Origin: Myxococcales bacterium
GTDB lineage: Bacteria > Myxococcota > Polyangia > Fen-1088
Assembly: GCA_003155465.1 (NCBI GenBank)
Contig: PMCR01000257.1
Span: 478-14,002, forward strand
DNA length: 13,525 nt
Direction: 5' to 3'
A program made the translations under genes and the position numbers. Below, one piece after another: positions 7,281 through 13,525 of this stretch. The notes under the pieces are model-generated. The model did not search any database. It saw only the letters and a list, made by a program, of their open reading frames with translations, and had not been told where the DNA came from. The stretch's first letter is position 1, and every line of letters starts with the position of its first letter.

Positions 7281-7820
7281 TCAGCGCTGCTTCGCTTCTT
7301 CGTCGGTAAACTCGACCTTGCCGCTATAGTTCGGTCCCCTGCCGCGTAGCCAAAACTCGGTACGCGCCAGGACACGGCCACCGCGCTCGATGGTCATGCT
7401 GTACTTCTTGTTCGTCTCGAAGTCGGGTTTGGCTAACTCAATACTTGAGGCAAAAATTCGGCTGCCCTTCTCGCGCGTGTACTGCTCGTCACCTGCCACG
7501 TAGCGCTGTTGACCAGGGCCAATCTCCCAGAACTTGACGGTGATCTCGTTGTCGTTGAGCGGCTGGGCGAAAAACGCAATGTATTCGAACTTCCACACCG
7601 CGTGGTCGTTGCCCTTTTCTTCCTTGGGCCAAACCTTGTCGATCGACTGGCTCCGCACGGCGCTAACAAATGCGCCCTGCGATCCGAATCGAGTGGGGAG
7701 CCGGTTGGCGGTGATGATGATTCTTCCCTTGAAGACGTCTTCCGGCTTCGCACCCCCGGCCCCAGCCGTGAAAAAAAGGAGAAAGAGTATGGTCGCTGGA
7801 ACACGGTACAGCTTGAACAT
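7281..7820 (-). CDS. Exported protein of unknown function
   Basis: A 179-residue protein with a clear signal peptide (MFKLYRVPATILFLLFFTAG, cleavage near AGGA). The mature part is polar, beta-strand-like and rich in aromatic residues (WKFEYIAFFAQPL, ITVKFWEIGPGQQRYV, YSMTIERGGRVLARTEFWL), as in small periplasmic or surface beta-sandwich proteins. It has no cysteine and no lipobox, so it is probably soluble in the periplasm or secreted. I recognise no named domain. GAGG stands about eight bases before the ATG. It is the first gene of a likely two-gene unit with the AgmX-domain lipoprotein and is divergent from the Clp ATPase. A role linked to the lipoprotein is inference from neighbourhood only. 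Confidence 0.75.
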   Translation of the reverse strand: MFKLYRVPATILFLLFFTAGAGGAKPEDVFKGRIIITANRLPTRFGSQGAFVSAVRSQSIDKVWPKEEKGNDHAVWKFEYIAFFAQPLNDNEITVKFWEIGPGQQRYVAGDEQYTREKGSRIFASSIELAKPDFETNKKYSMTIERGGRVLARTEFWLRGRGPNYSGKVEFTDEEAKQR

Positions 7821-7892
7821 CGCGGGCCTCGTACGGTGGGTTACTTAATCTTTCTACTCTAGCCGCTTTTCCGTGCAGAGGCAGTGGGTTTT

Positions 7893-7920
7893 TTGACGAC
7901 GCAGCTCACCCTGATACCTT
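7893..7920 (+). promoter_or_regulatory. Candidate promoter of the Clp ATPase gene, placed for a leaderless start
   Basis: TTGACG at 7893-7898 (five of six -35 bases) is followed after 16 bases by TACCTT at 7915-7920, a weak -10. A transcript from it would begin near 7926-7930, right at the TTG-ATG start codons. No Shine-Dalgarno sequence precedes those codons, which fits leaderless translation, but the -10 match is only three of six. Confidence 0.3.
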
Positions 7921-7929
7921 TGCTTCTTG

Positions 7930-10212
7930 ATGCTCCAGGCTGGCGAGCCTTGTTCCGCTTCCGTGCCAACGCACGCGCCCGCAGAGGCTTGTGCCGGTGC
8001 ATGTGTCAGTGCCGACTACACAGGTGCTTTGGCCGAAGCGCGGGCCTTGGCCGCAGCCGACGGCCGGTCTGCGGCTTCTCTTGACGTTCTGCTTGGCCTG
8101 CTGCGAGCCGGCGGCGCCGCTGCCCGTTTGCTCGGGGAGCGTGGCATTGGCGCGGCGAAGATCGAGGCCGTCGCCCCCAAGGTGCATTGTGAGACGAATC
8201 TCGAGCTAGCCAGCCTCGAAGGCGAAGCCCAGGGCATCGCCCAGAGGGTGGGCGCCCGCCAGACATCGTCTCTCCACCTTCTGCTAGCCGTTCTGCGCGT
8301 GGGCGGATCGGGCACGGATGCTTTGCGCCGGATCGGCCACGATCCTGGAAAGGTCAGGGCACTTGTCCTGCGCGCTCTCACCGGTCCAGGACCCTCGGCC
8401 GATCGCCGAACCGGCCGTGCACCGCCGGGGCAGGTCTCGGGCACCGGGGATGAACCCGAGCGCGGCACGGGGATTGACACGCAGGGGGGCTCGGTTCTGT
8501 CCCAGCGGGAACCGGGCAAGACCGGAGAGCCGACGCCTGCCTCGACGGGACAGGCTGTGCCCGCAGCCGCCGACGACGTTGTCTGGGAACTCCTGCCGGT
8601 CGATTCGCCGCGCACGCCGGTTTTGCACCGCGAGCGCGAAGTCGGCCGCGTGCTCGACCTTCTGCAAGCCAAGACCCCGCGTGTGATCGCCATCGTCGGT
8701 GACCCCGGCTCTGGACGGACGGCTCTGCTAGCAGCACTGTCCGCAGCATCGGCGGAGAAGCCACTCACGCCCGTTGGCGATCTGGGCGCTATGGCCTCGC
8801 CAGGTGCGCTTCTGCAGGCTCTGCACCGCCGGGCACCCCTCTGCGCCCCTATCGTGCTCGACGGCACGGCATGGCTGGGACCAGAAGGCAGCGATGGGCC
8901 CATGCAGCTTCTATGCACGATGAATGCGGGACGCCGCTGGGTCATGACCATGACCCCCGCGGATGTGCGGCGCATCGAAATTGCCACGCCGGATCTCGCT
9001 ACCAGTCTGGAAACGGTCGCCTTGCCGCCTCTTCTGCCCTCGGTCCTGCTGGAGATCGTTGAAGCAGGCCTGGAAGCCATGGCAGAAGCCACCGGCGTTG
9101 GTTTTTCGCCCGAGCTGTGCGCCGCCCTCGTGCGTTTGGCGCCCCGCTATCCCAGCGAACGCGCCCAGCCCGGCCGCGCCCTAGCCATCGCCGAGGTGGC
9201 GGCGGCCCGTGCCGCCCGTCTCGGCCAAGACATGGTCGACGAAACCGGCGTGGCCGAGGTGGTGGCCGACGCGGCCGCGGTTCCTGCGAGCCAACTTCTG
9301 CGCAACGACGATGACCGTTTTCGCAACCTCGAGAATCGCCTGTGCGAGCGGGTGGTCGGGCACGACGAGGCCCGCAGCAGCATCGCCGCGGCGCTGCGCA
9401 GAAGCTACGCTGGATTTCGAGGCCACCGGCCTTTGGCTTCGTTTCTCTTGCTCGGCCCAACCGGCGTCGGCAAGACGGAAACCGCTCGCGCCGTCGCCGA
9501 GGCTCTTTTCGATGGAGAGTCGGCCCTGGTGCGCATCGATCTGTCCGAATACAGCGAGCCCCACGCGGTGGCGCGTCTCATCGGTTCTCCTCCCGGCTAC
9601 GTGGGTTACGAAAACGGCGGACAGCTCACCGAATCAATTCGCCGCCGACCAGCCTCGGTAGTGCTACTTGACGAGATCGAGAAGGCACACCGAGAGGTGC
9701 TGCTCGTCCTCTTGCAGGTTCTTGAAGACGGCCGCCTCACCGACGGTCGCGGTCGCACCGTCGATTTCTCGGCCAGCGCCATCGTGATGACCTCGAACCT
9801 GGGCAGTGAGTGCTACCGGCGCAGCCGGTCGCCAGCGGTCTCGACCATCCAGGCGCTGGCACGCTCACGCCTACCCCCCGAGCTCTGGAATCGAATCGAC
9901 GAGGTTCTGTGCTATGCGCCGCTGGCCGAGTCCGAGCTGGCCGCGATCGTCGCGCGCATCGCGGTCGAATCCAGCCGCCGGCTGCAGGCGGAACGCGGGA
10001 TCTCCTTTGAGATCGACGCCAGCGTCGTGGCCCAGGTGCTCCACTCCGAGCCTGATCGCAGCCTGGGGGCGCGACCGCTGCGCCGCGCTTTTGAGCGGCT
10101 GGTGGAGAGTCCGCTGGCCACGGAGATCGTGTCCGGCCGCTTGCGACGCGGAACCCGGCTGGGGTTGCATTGCGATGCCCGTGGCCGGCTGCAGACCACG
10201 TGCTTGGGGTAG
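7930..10212 (+). CDS. Clp/Hsp100 AAA+ ATPase (ClpA/ClpB-like) with degenerate first ATPase domain
   Basis: A 760-residue class 1 Hsp100 protein. Residues of about 30-150 form a double Clp N-domain (SLDVLLGLLRAGGAAARLLG and SLHLLLAVLRVGG). A Gly/Pro/Thr-rich linker spans 150-215. The first AAA+ domain (about 220-460) is eroded: Walker A reads GDPGSGRT with Arg263 for the essential Lys, and the Walker B region reads IVLDGTAW with no catalytic Glu. The second domain is intact: GPTGVGKT (509-516), pore loop GYVGY (556-560), Walker B LLDEIEKA (Asp581, Glu582), sensor-1 TSNLGS (Asn623), NRIDEV arginine (655) and sensor-2 GARPL (Arg715). There is no coiled-coil middle domain, and the short segment after sensor-1 lacks an evident ClpP-docking IGL/GF loop, so a ClpP-independent unfoldase or remodeller is likely. 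The start is ATG 7930 or the adjacent TTG 7927; an in-frame stop lies at 7912. No ClpP, ClpS or type VI secretion gene is nearby. Confidence 0.88.
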   Translation: MLQAGEPCSASVPTHAPAEACAGACVSADYTGALAEARALAAADGRSAASLDVLLGLLRAGGAAARLLGERGIGAAKIEAVAPKVHCETNLELASLEGEAQGIAQRVGARQTSSLHLLLAVLRVGGSGTDALRRIGHDPGKVRALVLRALTGPGPSADRRTGRAPPGQVSGTGDEPERGTGIDTQGGSVLSQREPGKTGEPTPASTGQAVPAAADDVVWELLPVDSPRTPVLHREREVGRVLDLLQAKTPRVIAIVGDPGSGRTALLAALSAASAEKPLTPVGDLGAMASPGALLQALHRRAPLCAPIVLDGTAWLGPEGSDGPMQLLCTMNAGRRWVMTMTPADVRRIEIATPDLATSLETVALPPLLPSVLLEIVEAGLEAMAEATGVGFSPELCAALVRLAPRYPSERAQPGRALAIAEVAAARAARLGQDMVDETGVAEVVADAAAVPASQLLRNDDDRFRNLENRLCERVVGHDEARSSIAAALRRSYAGFRGHRPLASFLLLGPTGVGKTETARAVAEALFDGESALVRIDLSEYSEPHAVARLIGSPPGYVGYENGGQLTESIRRRPASVVLLDEIEKAHREVLLVLLQVLEDGRLTDGRGRTVDFSASAIVMTSNLGSECYRRSRSPAVSTIQALARSRLPPELWNRIDEVLCYAPLAESELAAIVARIAVESSRRLQAERGISFEIDASVVAQVLHSEPDRSLGARPLRRAFERLVESPLATEIVSGRLRRGTRLGLHCDARGRLQTTCLG

Positions 10213-10218
10213 GCGCTG

Positions 10219-10368
10219 AGGAAACTCAGCTATTTCACACACAGCGCACGGAGAATGCAGAGGTCGGATGAGCAGAAGGGGGTTGGACTGTGTAGCCCCC
10301 CAACCCTTCTCTCTCCCATCCAGCGCTCTGCCCCTCTGCGTTCTCTGTGTGAAATAGCTAACTTTCCT
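10219..10368. repeat. 150-base imperfect palindromic intergenic element
   Basis: The outermost 22 bases of each end are inverted copies with about 20 matches, including a perfect 13-base core: AGCTATTTCACAC at 10228-10240 and its complement GTGTGAAATAGCT at 10347-10359. Similarity continues inward. GAGAATGCAGAGG on the left pairs with the complement of CCTCTGCGTTCTC (10333-10345) after a small left-arm insertion, then GGATG..AGAAGGG and GGGTTGG arms meet around a centre near 10290. The element fills the gap between the Clp and nadD stops and its right end supplies the last codons and stop of nadD. The inner motifs resemble the widespread intergenic family with GCAGAGG/CCTCTGC repeats ending in TTTCAC. 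It may act as a bidirectional terminator or a non-autonomous mobile repeat; no coding capacity was seen. Confidence 0.8.
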
Positions 10369-10912
10369 TTCTCGTGTAGAGCCCGCGCTGGCGTATGTAG
10401 TCGAGCACGCTGCGCGGGACGAGACCGTCGACCGGCTCGCCCGCACGCAGCCGCGCGCGAATCTCGGTGGAGCTAACCGCAGGCATCGCCACGGCCGACC
10501 CACCCGCCAACCCACCACGGCCCACAACCAACAGCCGCACCGAGCGACGCAACTCATCTGCCCCGTACCACGACGGCAACTCGCGCTCCAGATCTGCGCC
10601 AATCACCAGCAGAAACTCATGCTCCTGGTAGCTCGCCTGCAACCCCTTGATGGTCAGAAGCGTCCGGCTCTTTTCCCCACCCAACCGTGCCTCCACGTCG
10701 CTGACGCGCGCGCGCGCGCCCAGCCCGGCGGCGGCCAGCTCGCTCATCCGCAAGCGGTCGGGGAATGCCTCCAGCGTCTTGTCAAAGAGATGCTTCCAGC
10801 AGGGGACGAACCACAGCTCGTCCACCGCCGCGGTCTCCAGCACATAGAGTGCGACCAACTGGTGCCCGACATGCGGCGGGTTGAAGCTGCCGCCGAAAAT
10901 TGCCACCCGCAT
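10358..10912 (-). CDS. nadD: Nicotinate-nucleotide adenylyltransferase
   Basis: A 184-residue enzyme that joins nicotinate mononucleotide with ATP to form deamido-NAD in NAD biosynthesis, in the cytoplasm. The nucleotidyltransferase signature GGSFNPPHVGH occupies residues 7-17, with the two His of the HxGH-type site. DELWFVPCWKHLFDKTL follows near 31-47, FLLVIGADLERELPSWYGAD near 100-119, and the second nucleotide-binding motif SSTEIR at 147-152. The C-terminus VPRSVLDYIRQRGLY is typical. Length and motifs are normal, so it should be functional. The ATG at 10912 immediately precedes the family N-terminus (MRVAIFGGSF). The last few codons lie within the arm of the palindromic element. It is 95 bases downstream of the NamZ-like gene on the same strand; the usual neighbours (rsfS, proA, obgE) are absent from this window. 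Confidence 0.95.
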   Translation of the reverse strand: MRVAIFGGSFNPPHVGHQLVALYVLETAAVDELWFVPCWKHLFDKTLEAFPDRLRMSELAAAGLGARARVSDVEARLGGEKSRTLLTIKGLQASYQEHEFLLVIGADLERELPSWYGADELRRSVRLLVVGRGGLAGGSAVAMPAVSSTEIRARLRAGEPVDGLVPRSVLDYIRQRGLYTRKES

Positions 10913-10982
10913 GGGGTGACCCTACCTCAGATCGTCGTCCAACGGGGAGTGCACTCTCGCTGCAGCTTGAGGAATCCGGCTC

Positions 10983-11002
10983 TCACCACGGAGGCAAGAA
11001 GG
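10983..11002. repeat. Possible degraded half of a palindromic repeat
   Basis: TCACCACGGAGGCAAGAAGG lies between nadD and the NamZ-like gene. It resembles the left half of the intergenic repeat family whose arms read TTTCACC then GCAGAGG-like repeats. It is short and imperfect, so chance similarity is possible. Confidence 0.25.
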
Positions 11003-11007
11003 CGGCG

Positions 11008-12210
11008 TCATGGGTAAAGCAAGGACGCCTGGCGACGCTCGGCGAAGCGGCGCTGGGCCGGCAACCAAGTCGCCTCAAGCTCGTCCAGCGAGAAGCCGCG
11101 CTCGATGCCGGTACGGATGGCGTCGCTGCCGGTCAGAAGGTCGATGGCTGGGCGGTCAGACACGAACTCGTAGGGTTCGCTGCGCCAGCGAAACGCCTCG
11201 CCGTACATCGCGTGCAATGTGCGCAGCACGGCGACGCCGCAACGATAGGGTTCGAAAACCGCGCGGTCGGTGACATGAACCTGGATTCCACCGCAGACCT
11301 GGCCGGCGAACTTGTGGAAGGTGGGACGGAAACAAAGCGGTCGAAACCCCACGCCGGACAACCCGTGGACGACCATACGATCGGCGAGGCGATGCCCGTC
11401 AACGAAGGGCGCGCCGATGATCTCGAAAGGCCGGGTGGTGCCTCTCCCTTCGGACACGTTTGTGCCCTCGATGAGGCAGAAGCCGGGGTAGACGGACGCC
11501 GTGTCCACGGTCGGCATGTTGGGTGACGGCATAACCCAAGGCAGACCAGTCGCCTCGAAAAGGTCGCAGCGACGCCAGCCCCGCATGGGCACCACGGTCA
11601 GGTCGAGATCCAGGGGTGAAGCGAAGCGCGGCCCGCCCCACGGAATCCCGGCCCGCAGCAAGCGCGCCACCTCGGCGATGGTCAGGCCGTGGCGCACCGG
11701 CAGCGAGGCCATACCCACGAAGGATTCACAGCCTGGCTCGACCTCCCCACCCTCAATCGCGCCGCCCCCGATGGGGTTGGGCCGATCCAAGACCACCACA
11801 GCCACGCCGGCGCGGGCGGCAGCCTGCATGCTGAGAGCCATGGTCCAGATGAACGTGTAGTAGCGGGCGCCGATGTCCTGCAGGTCGACCAGCAAGACGT
11901 CGATGTCGGCCAACGCCTCCTGGCTCGGCTGTAGCGATTCCAGCGATTGGCCGTACAGGCTGGCGACAGCGATCCCGGTACGCCTGTCCCGCTCGCCGTC
12001 GACGCTGACCATGTCCTGGGCCTCGCCCCGCACCCCGTGCTCGGGGCCGAAAAGCCGCACGGGCCGCACGCCAGATGCCACCAGACGATCGACCACGTGG
12101 ACGAATTGTGCATCCACGCTGGCGGGATGGCAGAGCACGCCCACCCGCCGGCCCCGGCACAGATCGAGCCGTTCAGTGCAAAGAACGTCGAGACCAGAAG
12201 CGACCACCAT
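11008..12210 (-). CDS. DUF1343 / NamZ-like exo-beta-N-acetylmuramidase (GH171 family)
   Basis: A 400-residue protein of usual length for DUF1343. Signature segments are in order: the N-terminal SGLDVL with GRRVGVLCHPAS (20-31), RLFGPEHGVRG (52-62), LVDLQDIGARYYTFIW (107-122), VVVLDRPNPIGG (138-149), PSPNMPT (228-234) and IEGTNVSEGRGTTRPFE (247-263). The C-terminal region has the FHKFAG and DLLTGSD segments of the family. Characterised members (NamZ) release N-acetylmuramic acid from the non-reducing ends of peptidoglycan fragments, so a muropeptide-recycling role is expected. Many relatives carry a signal peptide; this one starts MVVASGLDVL without one, which suggests a cytoplasmic location unless the start is wrong. 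No clear Shine-Dalgarno precedes the ATG. No MurNAc transport or kinase genes are visible nearby. Confidence 0.88.
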   Translation of the reverse strand: MVVASGLDVLCTERLDLCRGRRVGVLCHPASVDAQFVHVVDRLVASGVRPVRLFGPEHGVRGEAQDMVSVDGERDRRTGIAVASLYGQSLESLQPSQEALADIDVLLVDLQDIGARYYTFIWTMALSMQAAARAGVAVVVLDRPNPIGGGAIEGGEVEPGCESFVGMASLPVRHGLTIAEVARLLRAGIPWGGPRFASPLDLDLTVVPMRGWRRCDLFEATGLPWVMPSPNMPTVDTASVYPGFCLIEGTNVSEGRGTTRPFEIIGAPFVDGHRLADRMVVHGLSGVGFRPLCFRPTFHKFAGQVCGGIQVHVTDRAVFEPYRCGVAVLRTLHAMYGEAFRWRSEPYEFVSDRPAIDLLTGSDAIRTGIERGFSLDELEATWLPAQRRFAERRQASLLYP

Positions 12211-12249
12211 GGCTACCCGTTTACTCCGGCTCTATGGCCACCCCTGTAA

Positions 12250-12267
12250 CCTCTGTGTTCTCAGCGG
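12250..12267. repeat. Possible degraded half of a palindromic repeat
   Basis: CCTCTGTGTTCTCAGCGG lies in the gap between the NamZ-like gene and the receptor gene. Its first 13 bases match the right arm of the large palindrome (CCTCTGCGTTCTC at 10333-10345) at 12 of 13 positions. With the fragment at 10983-11002 it brackets the NamZ-like gene in the orientation of left and right halves. The match is short and could be chance. Confidence 0.3.
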
Positions 12268-12319
12268 CAGGTGGCTGACAAGATGAATCGACCCGCCCGC
12301 AGGCTGCGGCGTTCGAGAA

Positions 12320-13525
12320 CTATGCGATCTTCACAGGCTTGAACGAGATGTCGCTTCCCTCGACTACGAGTTGGAAGCGCACGCTCCTGCATTCCCACTT
12401 CTCGCGCAGCCCGGCCTCGGCCAGGCTGAGTTTGGCCATGAAGGCCTGCACGCTGAGCCCGCCGGACGGCTGGCCGAGCGCATGCAAGGCATTCACATAC
12501 TCATTGAACAGCCTCGGGTAGTAGGCCGCCTCACTCTCCGCGGCCAAGGCCGCAACCGCGGCCGGCGCCGCAGCGCCGCCAGTACTGTCGATGCCCATGA
12601 GGTCAGCCTTCCAACGCTTGCCGGCCGCGTCCTCCTCTTCCTCTTCAACCGCTTCCTCGTTGGGTTCCTCCCGTCCCAGCAGACGGGCCAGCATGACGTT
12701 GAGGCTGTTCGACAGTCCCTCGAAGTCAGGGCCCACAGGCTTGAATGTGTAGTCGATGTTGGTATTGATGATCTCAGCGACGCCCAGTTCAATCTTGTCG
12801 AGCGGCGCGATGAACCGGCGCGCTGTCATGGCAGCCACAACCAGCGCGACAATCACCGCCAGCAGGCCGAGCAAGAGGACCTTGATCCCTTCCGACTGCA
12901 CCCGGCTCATGCCGTCGGTCAATGAGGCGAGGATGACGAATCCGCTGGTCTTGTCCGCGAGGTTCCCCGGCATGGGCGCCGCCACCACGGCATAGTCGCG
13001 GCCTTCGAGGAACCAGTGCGCCACCGGGGTTGGCGCGGCATTGGAAAGTGCCAGCGCCGCCAGCTTCTGGTCGGAGAACAGGAAGTGGCTCAGCGCCTGG
13101 GTCTTGGCCACATCTTCCTTCGAGGGGTCGGTGCTGGACACGAAGCTCGACGTGTGGGCCTTGCCTGCGTGGAAGTATCCGATTTCCGTCCCCAGAAGGT
13201 CACGGTTCTCCTGCGCGGTCTTCGCGCTCACCACCCACGCAACCAGCATGGCCCCGACAATAGTGCCGTCAGGCCGGGTTATGGGTGCAAGCGCCACCAC
13301 GTGAACCCCCCCGTCTCGCCAAGTCCAGATGTCCTTGACCGGAATTCCCTTGAGCGCCTGAACCACCGCCGGGTACTTGACCCGCAGGTCTTCACCGTAG
13401 TCGGCGTTGGGATTCAAGTTGCGGGCGATGATCTTCCCGGTGGAATTCAGGATGGCCAGAATGTCGGCCTTGCGGTGTTCCTTCTCCAGCGCTGCGTTGA
13501 GCACCTCGCACTCTTCAAACGCCGC
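12320..13525 (-). CDS. Cache-HAMP membrane receptor with myxobacterial-type C-terminal domain (5' partial)
   Basis: The frame is open to the right edge, so the N-terminus and first membrane segment are outside the window; about 400 residues are visible. The first 190 or so resemble an extracytoplasmic Cache/PAS-like sensor (ILAILNSTGKIIARN, VHVVALAPITRPDGTIVGAM, YAVVAAPMPGN, SGFVILASL). One transmembrane helix follows (GIKVLLLGLLAVIVALVVAA, bases about 12890-12825), then a HAMP-like segment (ARRFIAPLDKIELGVAEI). A very acidic linker (EEPNEEAVEEEEED) and an Ala-rich stretch lead to a C-terminal domain of about 70 residues (YYPRLFNEYVNALHALG to VRFQLVVEGSDISFKPVKI). The last resembles the MXAN_5187-type C-terminal domain; this is recalled, not searched. 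No histidine kinase, methyl-accepting, GGDEF or EAL domain follows, and the protein ends there. The ligand is unknown. It is read towards the NamZ-like gene, 109 bases away. Confidence 0.75.
   Translation of the reverse strand, partial: AAFEECEVLNAALEKEHRKADILAILNSTGKIIARNLNPNADYGEDLRVKYPAVVQALKGIPVKDIWTWRDGGVHVVALAPITRPDGTIVGAMLVAWVVSAKTAQENRDLLGTEIGYFHAGKAHTSSFVSSTDPSKEDVAKTQALSHFLFSDQKLAALALSNAAPTPVAHWFLEGRDYAVVAAPMPGNLADKTSGFVILASLTDGMSRVQSEGIKVLLLGLLAVIVALVVAAMTARRFIAPLDKIELGVAEIINTNIDYTFKPVGPDFEGLSNSLNVMLARLLGREEPNEEAVEEEEEDAAGKRWKADLMGIDSTGGAAAPAAVAALAAESEAAYYPRLFNEYVNALHALGQPSGGLSVQAFMAKLSLAEAGLREKWECRSVRFQLVVEGSDISFKPVKIA

Noticed and set aside
7930..10212. ClpV of a type VI secretion system
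   Set aside because: The protein is shorter than typical ClpV, lacks the middle domain, and no other type VI secretion gene is present in the window.
10947..10956. GAGTGCACTC palindrome upstream of nadD as an operator
   Set aside because: A perfect ten-base palindrome, but isolated, without a second copy or an associated promoter or regulator gene.

Overview
The window looks like chromosomal DNA of a GC-rich deltaproteobacterium, most likely of the Myxococcota or a close relative. This is inferred from the gene families: a lipoprotein with an AgmX/PglI-type C-terminal domain, a PilZ protein, a tandem RCC1-type repeat protein, a propeller protein with a TolC-like tail, and a Cache-HAMP receptor whose C-terminal domain resembles one I associate with myxobacteria. 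No rRNA, tRNA, CRISPR array, insertion sequence or phage gene was seen.

Layout. 1-843 (+) is the 3' end of an RCC1-repeat protein. After about 300 bases without a gene come a secreted beta-propeller/TolC-like protein (to 3014, +) and a PilZ protein (3011-3457, +) that overlap by ATGA. These face a small membrane protein (3545-3868, -) across a likely terminator hairpin. Upstream of that lies a large FAD-dependent dehydrogenase (3927-5483, -). A divergent intergenic region with a candidate promoter leads to a secreted lytic-transglycosylase-like protein (about 5696-6607, +). Its stop overlaps, tail to tail, the stop of an AgmX-domain lipoprotein (6604-7215, -), which follows a small exported protein (7281-7820, -). 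Divergent from these is a Clp/Hsp100 ATPase (7930-10212, +) with a degenerate first ATPase domain. A 150-base imperfect palindrome fills the junction with nadD (10358-10912, -). Then come a NamZ/DUF1343 protein (11008-12210, -) and a Cache-HAMP receptor (12320 to the right edge, -) that is cut by the window.

How the genes relate. The window is a patchwork of short transcription units with frequent strand switches, not one large operon. The lytic-transglycosylase-like protein and the NamZ-like protein both concern peptidoglycan, and the AgmX lipoprotein and the exported protein are envelope proteins. The propeller/TolC-like protein and the PilZ protein are the best-supported translationally coupled pair. 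NadD is housekeeping NAD synthesis.

The points most worth a second look are the palindromic element at 10219-10368 with possible degraded relatives on both sides of the NamZ-like gene, the Clp ATPase with a broken first ATPase site and possibly leaderless transcription, the propeller/TolC-like protein coupled to PilZ, and the receptor with no classical output domain.
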